11,455 bases of DNA from a candidate division WWE3 bacterium CG22_combo_CG10-13_8_21_14_all_39_12 (lineage in GTDB: Bacteria > Patescibacteriota > 4484-211 > GCA-002791395), in assembly GCA_002771355.1 (NCBI GenBank), contig PCSU01000055.1, positions 1 through 11,455 on the forward strand. Reading direction: 5' to 3'. A program made the position numbers and the translations under genes. Shown here one piece after another: positions 6,426 through 11,455 of this stretch. Positions within the stretch are counted from its first letter, which is position 1. Every line of letters begins with the position of its first letter. The notes beneath the pieces were generated by a model that worked only from the letters and a program-made list of their open reading frames with translations, was not told the origin of the DNA and searched no databases.

Positions 6426-6588
6426 CGTAATATCCTAGCGAAGAATAAGCTTAGAAATTACGTGGGTGCGTTTATCCGAATCTAGGAGGATATTACGTAC
6501 CTTTAACAAACGCTAAGCTAAACGTGGACTGCGTCCATTTTTTACTGCAAAATAACGTCTACAATGTTTTACTACGTTAATATCCTCC
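6423..6588 (+). other. Structured tRNA-Gly trailer with competing pairings
   Basis: CCACGTAAT (6423-6431), which includes the tRNA CCA end, can pair with ATTACGTGG (6457-6465). Overlapping it, ACGTAATATCCT (6425-6436) can instead pair with AGGATATTACGT (6487-6498). The latter strand can also pair, as GGAGGATATTA (6485-6495), with TAATATCCTCC (6578-6588). Additional matches are AGCTTAG (6448-6454) with CTAAGCT (6513-6519). The pairings exclude one another. No protein gene is present. This could be a structured trailer or a small RNA; I do not recognise a known RNA family. Confidence 0.45.
6524..6543 (+). terminator. Small Rho-independent terminator after tRNA-Gly
   Basis: TGGAC (6525-6529) and GTCCA (6533-6537) form a 5-bp stem with a TGC loop, followed by six T residues (6538-6543). 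The stem is short, so termination may be partial. It lies about 100 bases after the tRNA. Confidence 0.6.
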
Positions 6589-6862
6589 AGAGTATTAATG
6601 ATTATTCCAAATACATTGGATCAACCTCTCGCCTGAAAGGAAAACTTGACGATCACAATTAAGGTAAATCAGCGTCATCCAAAACCAAACGACCTTGGAA
6701 ACTAATCTATTACTAAGCCTATCCGAACAAATGCGATGCACTGAACAGAGAAAAATATCTAAAATCAGGTTATGGGAGACGTTCCCTAAACACAATGCTA
6801 AAAAACTATTTTGATAACGAGTAATATGCTCGAGAAATATCACTAATCGCGATTGTAGAAAA
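6544..6862. other. About 320 bases without a recognisable gene
   Basis: Apart from the third copy of the ATATCCTCC repeat (6574-6588) and short hairpins such as TCCAA/TTGGA (6607-6620), CGAG/CTCG near 6820 and the palindrome AATCGCGATT (6845-6854), I see no coding pattern or known RNA here. A minus-strand open frame of 82 codons (6595-6843) exists. Its Cys-, Trp- and Leu-rich product looks like chance translation. Confidence 0.5.
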
Positions 6863-6891
6863 CTGACAAAACCATAAAGGTACGGTAAGAT
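6863..6891 (+). promoter_or_regulatory. Promoter of the HAD-like gene, leaderless layout
   Basis: CTGACA (6863-6868) and TAAGAT (6886-6891) are 17 bases apart. The -10 ends exactly six bases before the ATG at 6898. Confidence 0.65.
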
Positions 6892-6897
6892 TATGTA

Positions 6898-7368
6898 ATG
6901 ATAAAAGCAATTATTAGTGATTTTTCAAACGTTCTGTTATTTCCCAAAGACAAAGAATTTGTAGGTGATTTAGACGTACTTCATAAAGGCCTTTCTCAGC
7001 AAACCCACTACAAAGCATTTGATAACTTCTTATTAAATACTAAGTTACTTGATTTCTACCAATCCTTGAATGAAACCGTAGATATTTATATTTTTACAGA
7101 TGAAGCTCTACAAGACGCCGCAGAATTCAAACCTTATTTGCAACAAATCTTTAAGAAAACCTTCTTTACAAAAACAATGGGTGTACTAAAAAAACAAACA
7201 GATGCCTACACCATGATTTGCAATGAACTCAAAACGCTACCATCAGATGTTATTTATATTGACGACAGCGAAGAAAATATTAAAATCGCCAAATTAGCTG
7301 GGGTACACGCACGATTGTTCACTGACAACGAAACTATAATTAAGGAAATCAAAAAACTCATTGTATAA
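6898..7368 (+). CDS. HAD-like hydrolase, HAD-IA type
   Basis: A 156-residue protein of the haloacid dehalogenase fold, probably a cytoplasmic phosphatase on a small substrate. Motif I is ISDFSNVLLF with nucleophile Asp8. The second acidic residue of DxD is replaced by Ser10, a variation of the kind seen in YihX-type proteins (DLGNV). Motif II is YIFTDE with Thr67, the motif III Lys is probably Lys98 in GVLKKQTDAY, and motif IV is YIDDSEEN with Asp122 and Asp123. The cap is short. It has its own promoter and no ribosome-binding site. It is followed within about 25 bases by the YbaK-type gene, and the two are probably co-transcribed. Substrate is unknown. Confidence 0.82.
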   Translation: MIKAIISDFSNVLLFPKDKEFVGDLDVLHKGLSQQTHYKAFDNFLLNTKLLDFYQSLNETVDIYIFTDEALQDAAEFKPYLQQIFKKTFFTKTMGVLKKQTDAYTMICNELKTLPSDVIYIDDSEENIKIAKLAGVHARLFTDNETIIKEIKKLIV

Positions 7369-7391
7369 ACACTTTGTCGTTACCTATTCAA

Positions 7392-7889
7392 ATGCTTGAA
7401 AATTACCACCCAGTTACATCAAAAATCGCTGAACTTCTTGAAACCAACAACATGTGGTTTGAGACGTTTGAACATGAACCTGTTCGCACCAGTGAAGAAG
7501 CTTCTAAAGTTCGCGATGGCTACACCATTGATCAAGGCGCAAAAGCTCTTATTATCCGCGTTAAGATCTCAAGCGCTAACAAAAAATTCGTAATGCTCGT
7601 ATTACCCGGAGTTTCACGATTTGATGTAAACAGAGTAAAACAGTTGTTTGAGGCAAAAGATATTCGATTCGCAACCGAACAAGAAGTGGACGATCTGACA
7701 ATCGGTGTTAAGCCAGGTGGTGTGCCTCCCTTTGGGAATCTATTTGACATAGAAGTAATCGTAGATCCACAACTTTTTGAAAATGAAAAAATCGTGTTCA
7801 ATGCTGGCGACAAAAGCTTTTCTGTAGGAATGTACTCAAAGGACTACCTGCAATTGGTTGATCCACAGGTAGTATCAATTTTATCCTAG
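7392..7889 (+). CDS. YbaK/ProX-type aminoacyl-tRNA deacylase (editing) domain protein
   Basis: A stand-alone trans-editing domain of the YbaK/EbsC/ProXp group, which hydrolyses mischarged aminoacyl-tRNAs such as Cys- or Ala-tRNA(Pro). Seen in the sequence are EHEPVRTSEEASKVR, GAKALIIR with the conserved Lys51, the beta strand FVMLVLPG, and GVKPGGVPPFG (the substrate-pocket glycine loop, about residues 106-115). A conserved C-terminal part follows with FNAGDKSFSVGM. The 165-residue length fits the family. The start is uncertain: ATG at 7392 matches the family N-terminus, while an in-frame TTG at 7374, five bases after the HAD stop, would add six residues. Which tRNA is edited cannot be told from the sequence. 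Confidence 0.87.
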   Translation: MLENYHPVTSKIAELLETNNMWFETFEHEPVRTSEEASKVRDGYTIDQGAKALIIRVKISSANKKFVMLVLPGVSRFDVNRVKQLFEAKDIRFATEQEVDDLTIGVKPGGVPPFGNLFDIEVIVDPQLFENEKIVFNAGDKSFSVGMYSKDYLQLVDPQVVSILS

Positions 7890-7893
7890 ATTC

Positions 7894-7921
7894 CAACCTA
7901 GACCTTCAAGGTCTAGGTACA
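7894..7921. repeat. 28-base palindromic repeat, copy 1
   Basis: Identical over 28 bases to 8760-8787. The core is a perfect palindrome with arms ACCTAGACCTT (7896-7906) and AAGGTCTAGGT (7908-7918) around a single C. It lies five bases after the YbaK-type stop and just upstream of the -10 box of the next gene. No T run follows, so it is not a standard terminator. Confidence 0.9.
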
Positions 7922-7929
7922 AGAATTGA

Positions 7930-7935
7930 TATACT
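7930..7935 (+). promoter_or_regulatory. -10 box (TATACT), 6 bases before the HXXEE gene start
   Basis: TATACT ends exactly six bases before the GTG at 7942. The -35 region falls inside the palindromic repeat and has no good consensus match, which would suit activation or repression by a factor that binds the palindrome. Confidence 0.55.
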
Positions 7936-7941
7936 TACACT

Positions 7942-8289
7942 GTGAATCTTTTAGAAGAGTTCTTTACACTTATCTTAATAGTCCAAATTTTGCATTCAAT
8001 CGAAGAATTATCAACTGGATTCCACAAAAAATGGTATGTATTCTCCATGCCGTTTTGGGTATTTCTACTTTTTGAAATAGCCTTTACGGGATTCTGGCTT
8101 TTAATTCTTTTGATATCAGACTTCTCCCTGCGAACAACATTTCAATTAACTTTCATTGTTTTTATGTTTGCAAACGGAGTTCAACATCTCGTGTGGGCTG
8201 GAAATGTAAAAAAATATGTTCCAGGATTACTCACTGCCCCATTTCACATAATTTTATTTTTGACATACTTTTTTCAAGCGGTAAAATAA
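7942..8289 (+). CDS. HXXEE-domain integral membrane protein
   Basis: A 115-residue membrane protein with about four hydrophobic helices (roughly 7-22, 38-60, 66-80 and 97-113). It has the hallmark HSIEE at residues 18-22, a second conserved block NGVQHLVW (Asn78, His82), and YVPGLLTAP (92-100). These are the signature positions of the HXXEE family of unknown function; the His and Glu residues suggest a metal site within the membrane. The GTG start is supported by the -10 box six bases upstream and by placement of HSIEE near the N-terminus, as is usual. It is flanked by the two palindromic repeats and followed by the 142-residue gene, which has its own promoter in this gene's 3' end. Confidence 0.85.
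   Translation: MNLLEEFFTLILIVQILHSIEELSTGFHKKWYVFSMPFWVFLLFEIAFTGFWLLILLISDFSLRTTFQLTFIVFMFANGVQHLVWAGNVKKYVPGLLTAPFHIILFLTYFFQAVK
8260..8287 (+). promoter_or_regulatory. Strong leaderless promoter for the 142-residue gene
   Basis: A perfect TTGACA (8260-8265) and TAAAAT (8282-8287) are 16 bases apart. The -10 ends exactly six bases before the ATG at 8294. The promoter lies inside the 3' end of the HXXEE gene and overlaps its stop codon. It is the best consensus promoter in the window. Confidence 0.75.
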
Positions 8290-8293
8290 TCCT

Positions 8294-8722
8294 ATGGCGA
8301 CACTCCTTGAAGATATAAAAACAGGTTCGGAGTGGATAGTTAAAGGATTTGAAGAATTTGATATTACACTCGATTACTCCATTGAAAGCCTCAGAGAAAT
8401 TGATGCGTTCTTTGACGACCAGTCAACAGGAGGCAAACCAAAAGAAAATAGTCTCCTGGGCGAGAACCTTGGTGGAATTATCTTTTCTATCGGCGCCTAT
8501 GTAGGAGAAACCTTTATTAAAAATAACCCAGGTACACAATGGGTTACTGATGATAAAAACCCAGGTAATGATATGAACTCTTCAATAGAATTTGAAAGCG
8601 GCACACTAGTATGGCCTATGCAAAAAGTAATTAAGCGGTTTGAAAACGGACCAGAAGACTCAATATACTTTTACGGATCACAAATAATTTCACGTGAAAG
8701 TTCACCCCATGGAACTTCTTAA
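8294..8722 (+). CDS. Hypothetical soluble protein, 142 residues
   Basis: I cannot name this protein. It is acidic and soluble, with no signal peptide. Segments IDAFFDDQ, then GGIIFSIGAYVGETFIKNNPGTQW (residues about 56-79), then VWPMQKVIKRFENGPEDSIYFYG near the C-terminus recall a widespread class of small uncharacterised proteins with a GAYxGE...W...P...KR layout. No catalytic residues stand out. The ATG at 8294 is fixed by a consensus promoter ending six bases upstream. It lies four bases after the HXXEE stop and before the second palindromic repeat, so it forms a two-gene unit bracketed by the repeats. Confidence 0.75.
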   Translation: MATLLEDIKTGSEWIVKGFEEFDITLDYSIESLREIDAFFDDQSTGGKPKENSLLGENLGGIIFSIGAYVGETFIKNNPGTQWVTDDKNPGNDMNSSIEFESGTLVWPMQKVIKRFENGPEDSIYFYGSQIISRESSPHGTS

Positions 8723-8759
8723 CAAAGACTATTATCAAGAAAAGTTCGATAGTATTAAT

Positions 8760-8787
8760 CAACCTAGACCTTCAAGGTCTAGGTACA
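8760..8787. repeat. 28-base palindromic repeat, copy 2
   Basis: Identical to 7894-7921. The palindrome arms are 8762-8772 and 8774-8784. It lies 37 bases after the stop of the 142-residue gene and ends three bases before the -10 of the peptidase gene. The palindrome centre is 18 bases from that -10, against 23 bases at copy 1. Confidence 0.9.
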
Positions 8788-8790
8788 TGA

Positions 8791-8796
8791 TAAAAT
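8791..8796 (+). promoter_or_regulatory. -10 box (TAAAAT), 6 bases before the S51 peptidase start
   Basis: TAAAAT ends exactly six bases before the ATG at 8803. The -35 position falls inside the palindromic repeat and has no consensus match. Confidence 0.55.
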
Positions 8797-8802
8797 GTCG
8801 AC

Positions 8803-9450
8803 ATGAATTTGCTTTTAACCTCAGCTGGACTTAGTAATAAAACACTAGCTGACATTTTTATACGACTGTCACCGGTTGCAGTAGATAAGGCTCATGTTGC
8901 GTTTATTGATACTGCTTCAAAAGTTGAATCAGATGATTGGTTTGTTGAAAAAGACATAAACATTTTAAAAACCATTGGGATTCAAAATATTAATCGTATA
9001 GATATAGCCAAACCCGCAAAAGAATGGTTTAGCACACTGGTTGATGCTGATATCTGTTTTATTGAAGGTGGCAACACATTTTATTTACTTCATCACTTTA
9101 GGCAGTCGGGTTTGATTGATGAATTCACAGAACTTATGAGCGGCAAACTGTTTGTGGGAGTTAGTGCCGGAAGTATTATTGCAACTCCAACCATAGCAAT
9201 TGCAACGGTTGAACCAGCAGATCCAAATGACGTTCATCTCACGGATTTGTCTGCGCTTGATATGGTGGATTTTGAAATCTCGCCTCACACCAATGATGAA
9301 GTGTCTTTGGATAGCGTAAAGGCATATGCAAAGATAGCAAGCTATCCTGTGTATGCCATTGATGACAATAGCGCAGTACTCGTCGAAAACGGCAACGTCT
9401 CGGTTGTTGGAGAAGGGGAGTGGGAGGTTTTGGGAAATGGAACAGTCTAG
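8803..9450 (+). CDS. Peptidase S51 family protein (dipeptidase E-like)
   Basis: A 215-residue member of the S51 serine peptidases, which include aspartyl dipeptidase PepE and cyanophycinase; it probably acts on small peptides in the cytoplasm. Seen are the N-terminal strand MNLLLTSAG, CFIEGGNTFYLL (Glu88), the nucleophile elbow GVSAGSII with Ser121, and EISPHTN with His162. These match the order and spacing of the catalytic Ser and His in PepE (Ser120, His157). The acidic residue is less clear; Glu137 or Asp140 lies where Asp135 is expected. The start is supported by the -10 box six bases upstream. Substrate is unknown, and the usual Asp-Xaa specificity should not be assumed. Its stop is followed within 20 bases by the promoter of the KAP gene. 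Confidence 0.87.
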   Translation: MNLLLTSAGLSNKTLADIFIRLSPVAVDKAHVAFIDTASKVESDDWFVEKDINILKTIGIQNINRIDIAKPAKEWFSTLVDADICFIEGGNTFYLLHHFRQSGLIDEFTELMSGKLFVGVSAGSIIATPTIAIATVEPADPNDVHLTDLSALDMVDFEISPHTNDEVSLDSVKAYAKIASYPVYAIDDNSAVLVENGNVSVVGEGEWEVLGNGTV

Positions 9451-9467
9451 TTTAGGCGCTGTAAGAG

Positions 9468-9473
9468 TATAAT
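9468..9473 (+). promoter_or_regulatory. -10 box (TATAAT) for the KAP NTPase gene
   Basis: A perfect TATAAT lies nine bases before the ATG at 9483 and directly abuts an in-frame GTG at 9474. A GTG start would leave no room for transcription initiation upstream of it, so ATG at 9483 is preferred, with a very short or absent leader. No good -35 is visible. Confidence 0.55.
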
Positions 9474-9482
9474 GTGCTGGTT

Positions 9483-10190
9483 ATGGAATTATTATTCACA
9501 TTTTCCCGTTGGGTTAACTTTCTTATTATAAGTTTAGTTGTTGTAGTATCGTTAATTGTCGTCCTGTACCTCGACGATATTAGAAAGCGACCACAAACAC
9601 TTGCATGGGGAATAGTTGAGAAAGTTTCAATCACAGGAACATTGGCATTTTTTCTTTTAGAATGTATGTTTGAGATTAATGTTCCGCTTCCAGTGAATCT
9701 TATATTAGCATCAGTATTTATCGGCGTTCCACTTCTTATTGTAGACAAAGTAAAAAATCGCAAGAGTACCGAAACAAACGATACTGCGATTTTAACCATC
9801 AACTTTGATAAACCACTCGAAACACTTGCCGACCTTGAAGAAATAGAAAACCACGGTGGTTCAACCGAACAACTCTTTAAAAAAATGAAGAGTGATATAA
9901 CTTCTCTTGTAGAAAAAATCGCAACCACAGAATTCTCCACCCGCCAGCCCGAAGATACAAGCTACTCAATCTGTATTGACGCAAAATGGGGATCAGGTAA
10001 AACGTCATTTATGAACATCACAAAAACTGAATCGATAAATAGATTAAAAAACAAACTCGTATGGATTGACTACAACCCGTGGAACTTTGGAAATGAAAAC
10101 GAACTGATTCAGGATTTTTTTAATACTCTTAATTCAGGAATCTATGATAAACATGGTGTAAAAATATTCTCATCTCTTAATACTCAATAG
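9483..10190 (+). CDS. KAP-family P-loop NTPase, N-terminal part up to an in-frame TAG
   Basis: This is the first 235 codons of a KAP NTPase. Three hydrophobic segments (about residues 11-30, 47-60 and 65-82) place the N-terminus in the membrane. A linker leads to SICIDAKWGSGKTSF, the Walker A loop with Lys173, and then WIDYNPWNFGNENELIQDFF, the NPW signature of the family. KAP proteins are membrane-associated STAND-like ATPases; some bacterial ones (PifA) exclude phages. The reading frame stops at TAG 10188-10190 and continues in the same frame with the Walker B half. Alone this part lacks Walker B and could not be a working ATPase. The ATG at 9483 is chosen over GTG 9474, which touches the -10 box. 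Confidence 0.85.
   Translation: MELLFTFSRWVNFLIISLVVVVSLIVVLYLDDIRKRPQTLAWGIVEKVSITGTLAFFLLECMFEINVPLPVNLILASVFIGVPLLIVDKVKNRKSTETNDTAILTINFDKPLETLADLEEIENHGGSTEQLFKKMKSDITSLVEKIATTEFSTRQPEDTSYSICIDAKWGSGKTSFMNITKTESINRLKNKLVWIDYNPWNFGNENELIQDFFNTLNSGIYDKHGVKIFSSLNTQ
10188..10190 (+). other. In-frame amber codon splitting the KAP NTPase
   Basis: TAG is codon 236 of the KAP reading frame. Downstream codons in the same frame (YINLITPAVEASPWW and onward) join smoothly to the Walker B region. Nearby genes end in TAG normally (5407, 7889, 9450), so amber reassignment across the genome is unlikely. Disabling mutation, a base-calling error or readthrough remain possible. Confidence 0.85.
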
Positions 10191-10256
10191 TACATCAACC
10201 TCATAACACCAGCGGTAGAAGCTTCACCGTGGTGGGCTAGACTCGTATTCACTTTC

Positions 10257-11318
10257 TTGCAATGGCAGAAACCGCTGACCAAACTCAAAGAACAAATTAC
10301 CGATACACTGAGCAAAATCCCAGGACCCGTTGTGGTTGTGCTTGATGATATTGACCGAATGGAACCGAACATGGTTCTCATAACACTAAAAATGGTCAAG
10401 CTCCTGTCTAATTTTCCAAAAATAATTTTTATACTTCCATTTGATTACAACCGCATCGCTTCACTCATTACAAAAGATTACAGTGAAGATTATAACGACT
10501 ATCTTAACAAAATCATAAACGAGCGAATCCCGCTTCCCCTGTACACCTACAAACAGCTGTACCAGATTTTTCTGCACTCAAGAAATGAATTTCATAGCGA
10601 GGTACTTCAATCAACGTTTGAAAATGAAATTCTGCGGTTGAAAGTGAAACAAATTCAGGATATATCCAAGGACCGTGAACGCCAGATCAAAGACAATTCC
10701 TCTGCATTTATCGACCCCTTTCGTTACGATTTTGAAGGGTTATTTAGAAAGCTCAATACTAAACGAGGGTTTCAGCAGTATTGGGGAATGAATTATAAAG
10801 ATCAACGAACAATCTACCCCTTACAAGAAAGTCTAATCGGTTTATATAACGGATTATCATCGGAGTCATTTTTAAGCTTTGATCAGATGTGCCAAGAAAT
10901 CCAACAAGTTATAAAACTATGGATTAATTATGATTTTTTCCTTGCATGGAATGGTCCTTTGGAACAACTAAGTACAAGCTCTAGTTCAGCAGATCACAAA
11001 CAATGCCTGGAGAATATGAAGAAATACTCGAAGCATATAACAGAGTACGGTCATGAAAATACGACACAAAACCTAGAATACTGTAAAAAAGAATGGTTTG
11101 ACAAATTGTTTGATGACGAACACATAAATGAACTGAGCATCAACGATGATAACAACAACAAGGATATTAAAAGATTTAAAACTGAATTCGTCAATCACTA
11201 TGAATTAATGACTGGAAATGATTACACAAAAATTAAAGACTGGCTTGTAGAATCAACTCTCACCGCTCGCGACGTTAAAAAATTGGCCGTTGAGGTACTG
11301 TCGCAAAACAAAGAGTAA
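10257..11318 (+). CDS. KAP-family P-loop NTPase, C-terminal part after the in-frame TAG
   Basis: This is the same frame as the upstream part, open without interruption from 10191 to the TAA at 11316-11318. The TTG at 10257 is only the first possible start and has no ribosome-binding site or -10 box, so independent translation is doubtful. It contains the Walker B strand PVVVVLDDIDRM (Asp288 and Asp289 of the joined protein), the sensor-like IIFILPFDYNRI, and YLNKIINERIPLPLY, all typical of KAP NTPases. A long helical, charged C-terminal region with no named domain follows. Joined across the TAG the protein would be about 611 residues, a normal KAP length. There are no other frameshifts, so the break is recent or not real. 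Confidence 0.85.
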   Translation: MQWQKPLTKLKEQITDTLSKIPGPVVVVLDDIDRMEPNMVLITLKMVKLLSNFPKIIFILPFDYNRIASLITKDYSEDYNDYLNKIINERIPLPLYTYKQLYQIFLHSRNEFHSEVLQSTFENEILRLKVKQIQDISKDRERQIKDNSSAFIDPFRYDFEGLFRKLNTKRGFQQYWGMNYKDQRTIYPLQESLIGLYNGLSSESFLSFDQMCQEIQQVIKLWINYDFFLAWNGPLEQLSTSSSSADHKQCLENMKKYSKHITEYGHENTTQNLEYCKKEWFDKLFDDEHINELSINDDNNNKDIKRFKTEFVNHYELMTGNDYTKIKDWLVESTLTARDVKKLAVEVLSQNKE

Positions 11319-11329
11319 TTCAACTTATA

Positions 11330-11455
11330 ATGGCTAATTCAACTATCAAAAACGACAAATACAAAAAGGCAAGGGGAGGGAGATCAAAATTACTTAATAT
11401 CTCCTGTGCGGATTGCGGTACTCATATCTGTTTATACCAAAAAGACGGACCTGGT
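11330..11455 (+). CDS. Start of a small C-x2-C protein (cut by window edge)
   Basis: An ATG 12 bases after the KAP stop opens 42 codons to the window edge. The product begins with a Lys/Arg-rich segment (KYKKARGGRSK), then LLNISCADCGTHICLYQKDGPG. The C-x2-C-G pair suggests half of a zinc ribbon, and YQKDGPG is a motif I associate with small uncharacterised proteins of candidate-phyla bacteria. A TATAAT (11326-11331) overlaps the ATG itself, so it cannot serve this start. Function is unknown and the C-terminus is not visible. Confidence 0.65.
   Translation, partial: MANSTIKNDKYKKARGGRSKLLNISCADCGTHICLYQKDGPG

Noticed and set aside
6595..6843. 82-codon open frame on the minus strand in the gene-poor stretch
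   Set aside because: The product is rich in Cys, Trp and Leu with no family resemblance, the GTG start has no convincing promoter or ribosome-binding site, and the frame looks like chance in AT-rich DNA. A weak TACAAT eight bases upstream was not enough.
7896..7918. Palindromic repeat as a Rho-independent terminator
   Set aside because: No T run follows on either strand at either copy, and both copies lie immediately before a -10 box.
10188..10190. Genome-wide reassignment of TAG to an amino acid
   Set aside because: TAG ends the methyltransferase, YbaK-type and S51 genes at the expected C-termini, so it still works as a stop.

Overview
The window (low GC, compact, mostly AT-rich codons) looks like a bacterial chromosome segment. 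It is most likely from a candidate-phyla (Patescibacteria/CPR) type genome. The reasons are inferential: small tightly packed genes, start codons that lack Shine-Dalgarno sequences and sit just behind -10 boxes, a class-2-like dihydroorotate dehydrogenase with an unusual active-site residue, and a partial C-x2-C protein at the right edge that I associate with such genomes. No ribosomal or 16S marker is present, so the assignment is not firm.

Layout. Positions 1-133 hold the 3' end of an IS30-type transposase and its probable terminal repeat. A 126-residue gene of unknown function follows (230-610). It has a Shine-Dalgarno site and a strong terminator, and its base composition differs from the rest. 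Next is a tightly spaced plus-strand run: tRNA-dihydrouridine synthase, a membrane sensor histidine kinase with no partner regulator in view, dihydroorotate dehydrogenase, and a membrane-anchored SAM methyltransferase of the FAM173/ATP-synthase-c-lysine type. The last gene converges on and overlaps rsmI (16S rRNA 2'-O-methyltransferase, minus strand).

The central 6081-6897 stretch has almost no protein genes but is rich in structure. It holds a 42-base palindrome between two divergent promoters, an isolated copy of the first 21 bases of tRNA-Gly followed by three more palindromes, the intact tRNA-Gly(GCC), and a downstream segment with mutually exclusive pairings and a small terminator. About 350 bases after that contain nothing I can name.

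The right part holds a HAD-like hydrolase, a YbaK-type aminoacyl-tRNA deacylase, an HXXEE membrane protein, a 142-residue unknown protein, an S51 peptidase, a KAP-family P-loop NTPase interrupted by one in-frame TAG, and the start of a small C-x2-C protein. Two identical 28-base palindromic repeats bracket the HXXEE/142-residue pair.

Three signals stand out. (1) At least six genes have a -10 hexamer ending exactly 6 bases before the start codon, which strongly suggests leaderless mRNAs. (2) Palindromic elements are dense and include a repeated one. (3) The KAP NTPase frame is open on both sides of a single amber codon. I found no CRISPR array and no complete mobile element. I did not recognise a complete, clearly new multi-gene system; the KAP gene is the closest to a defence candidate.
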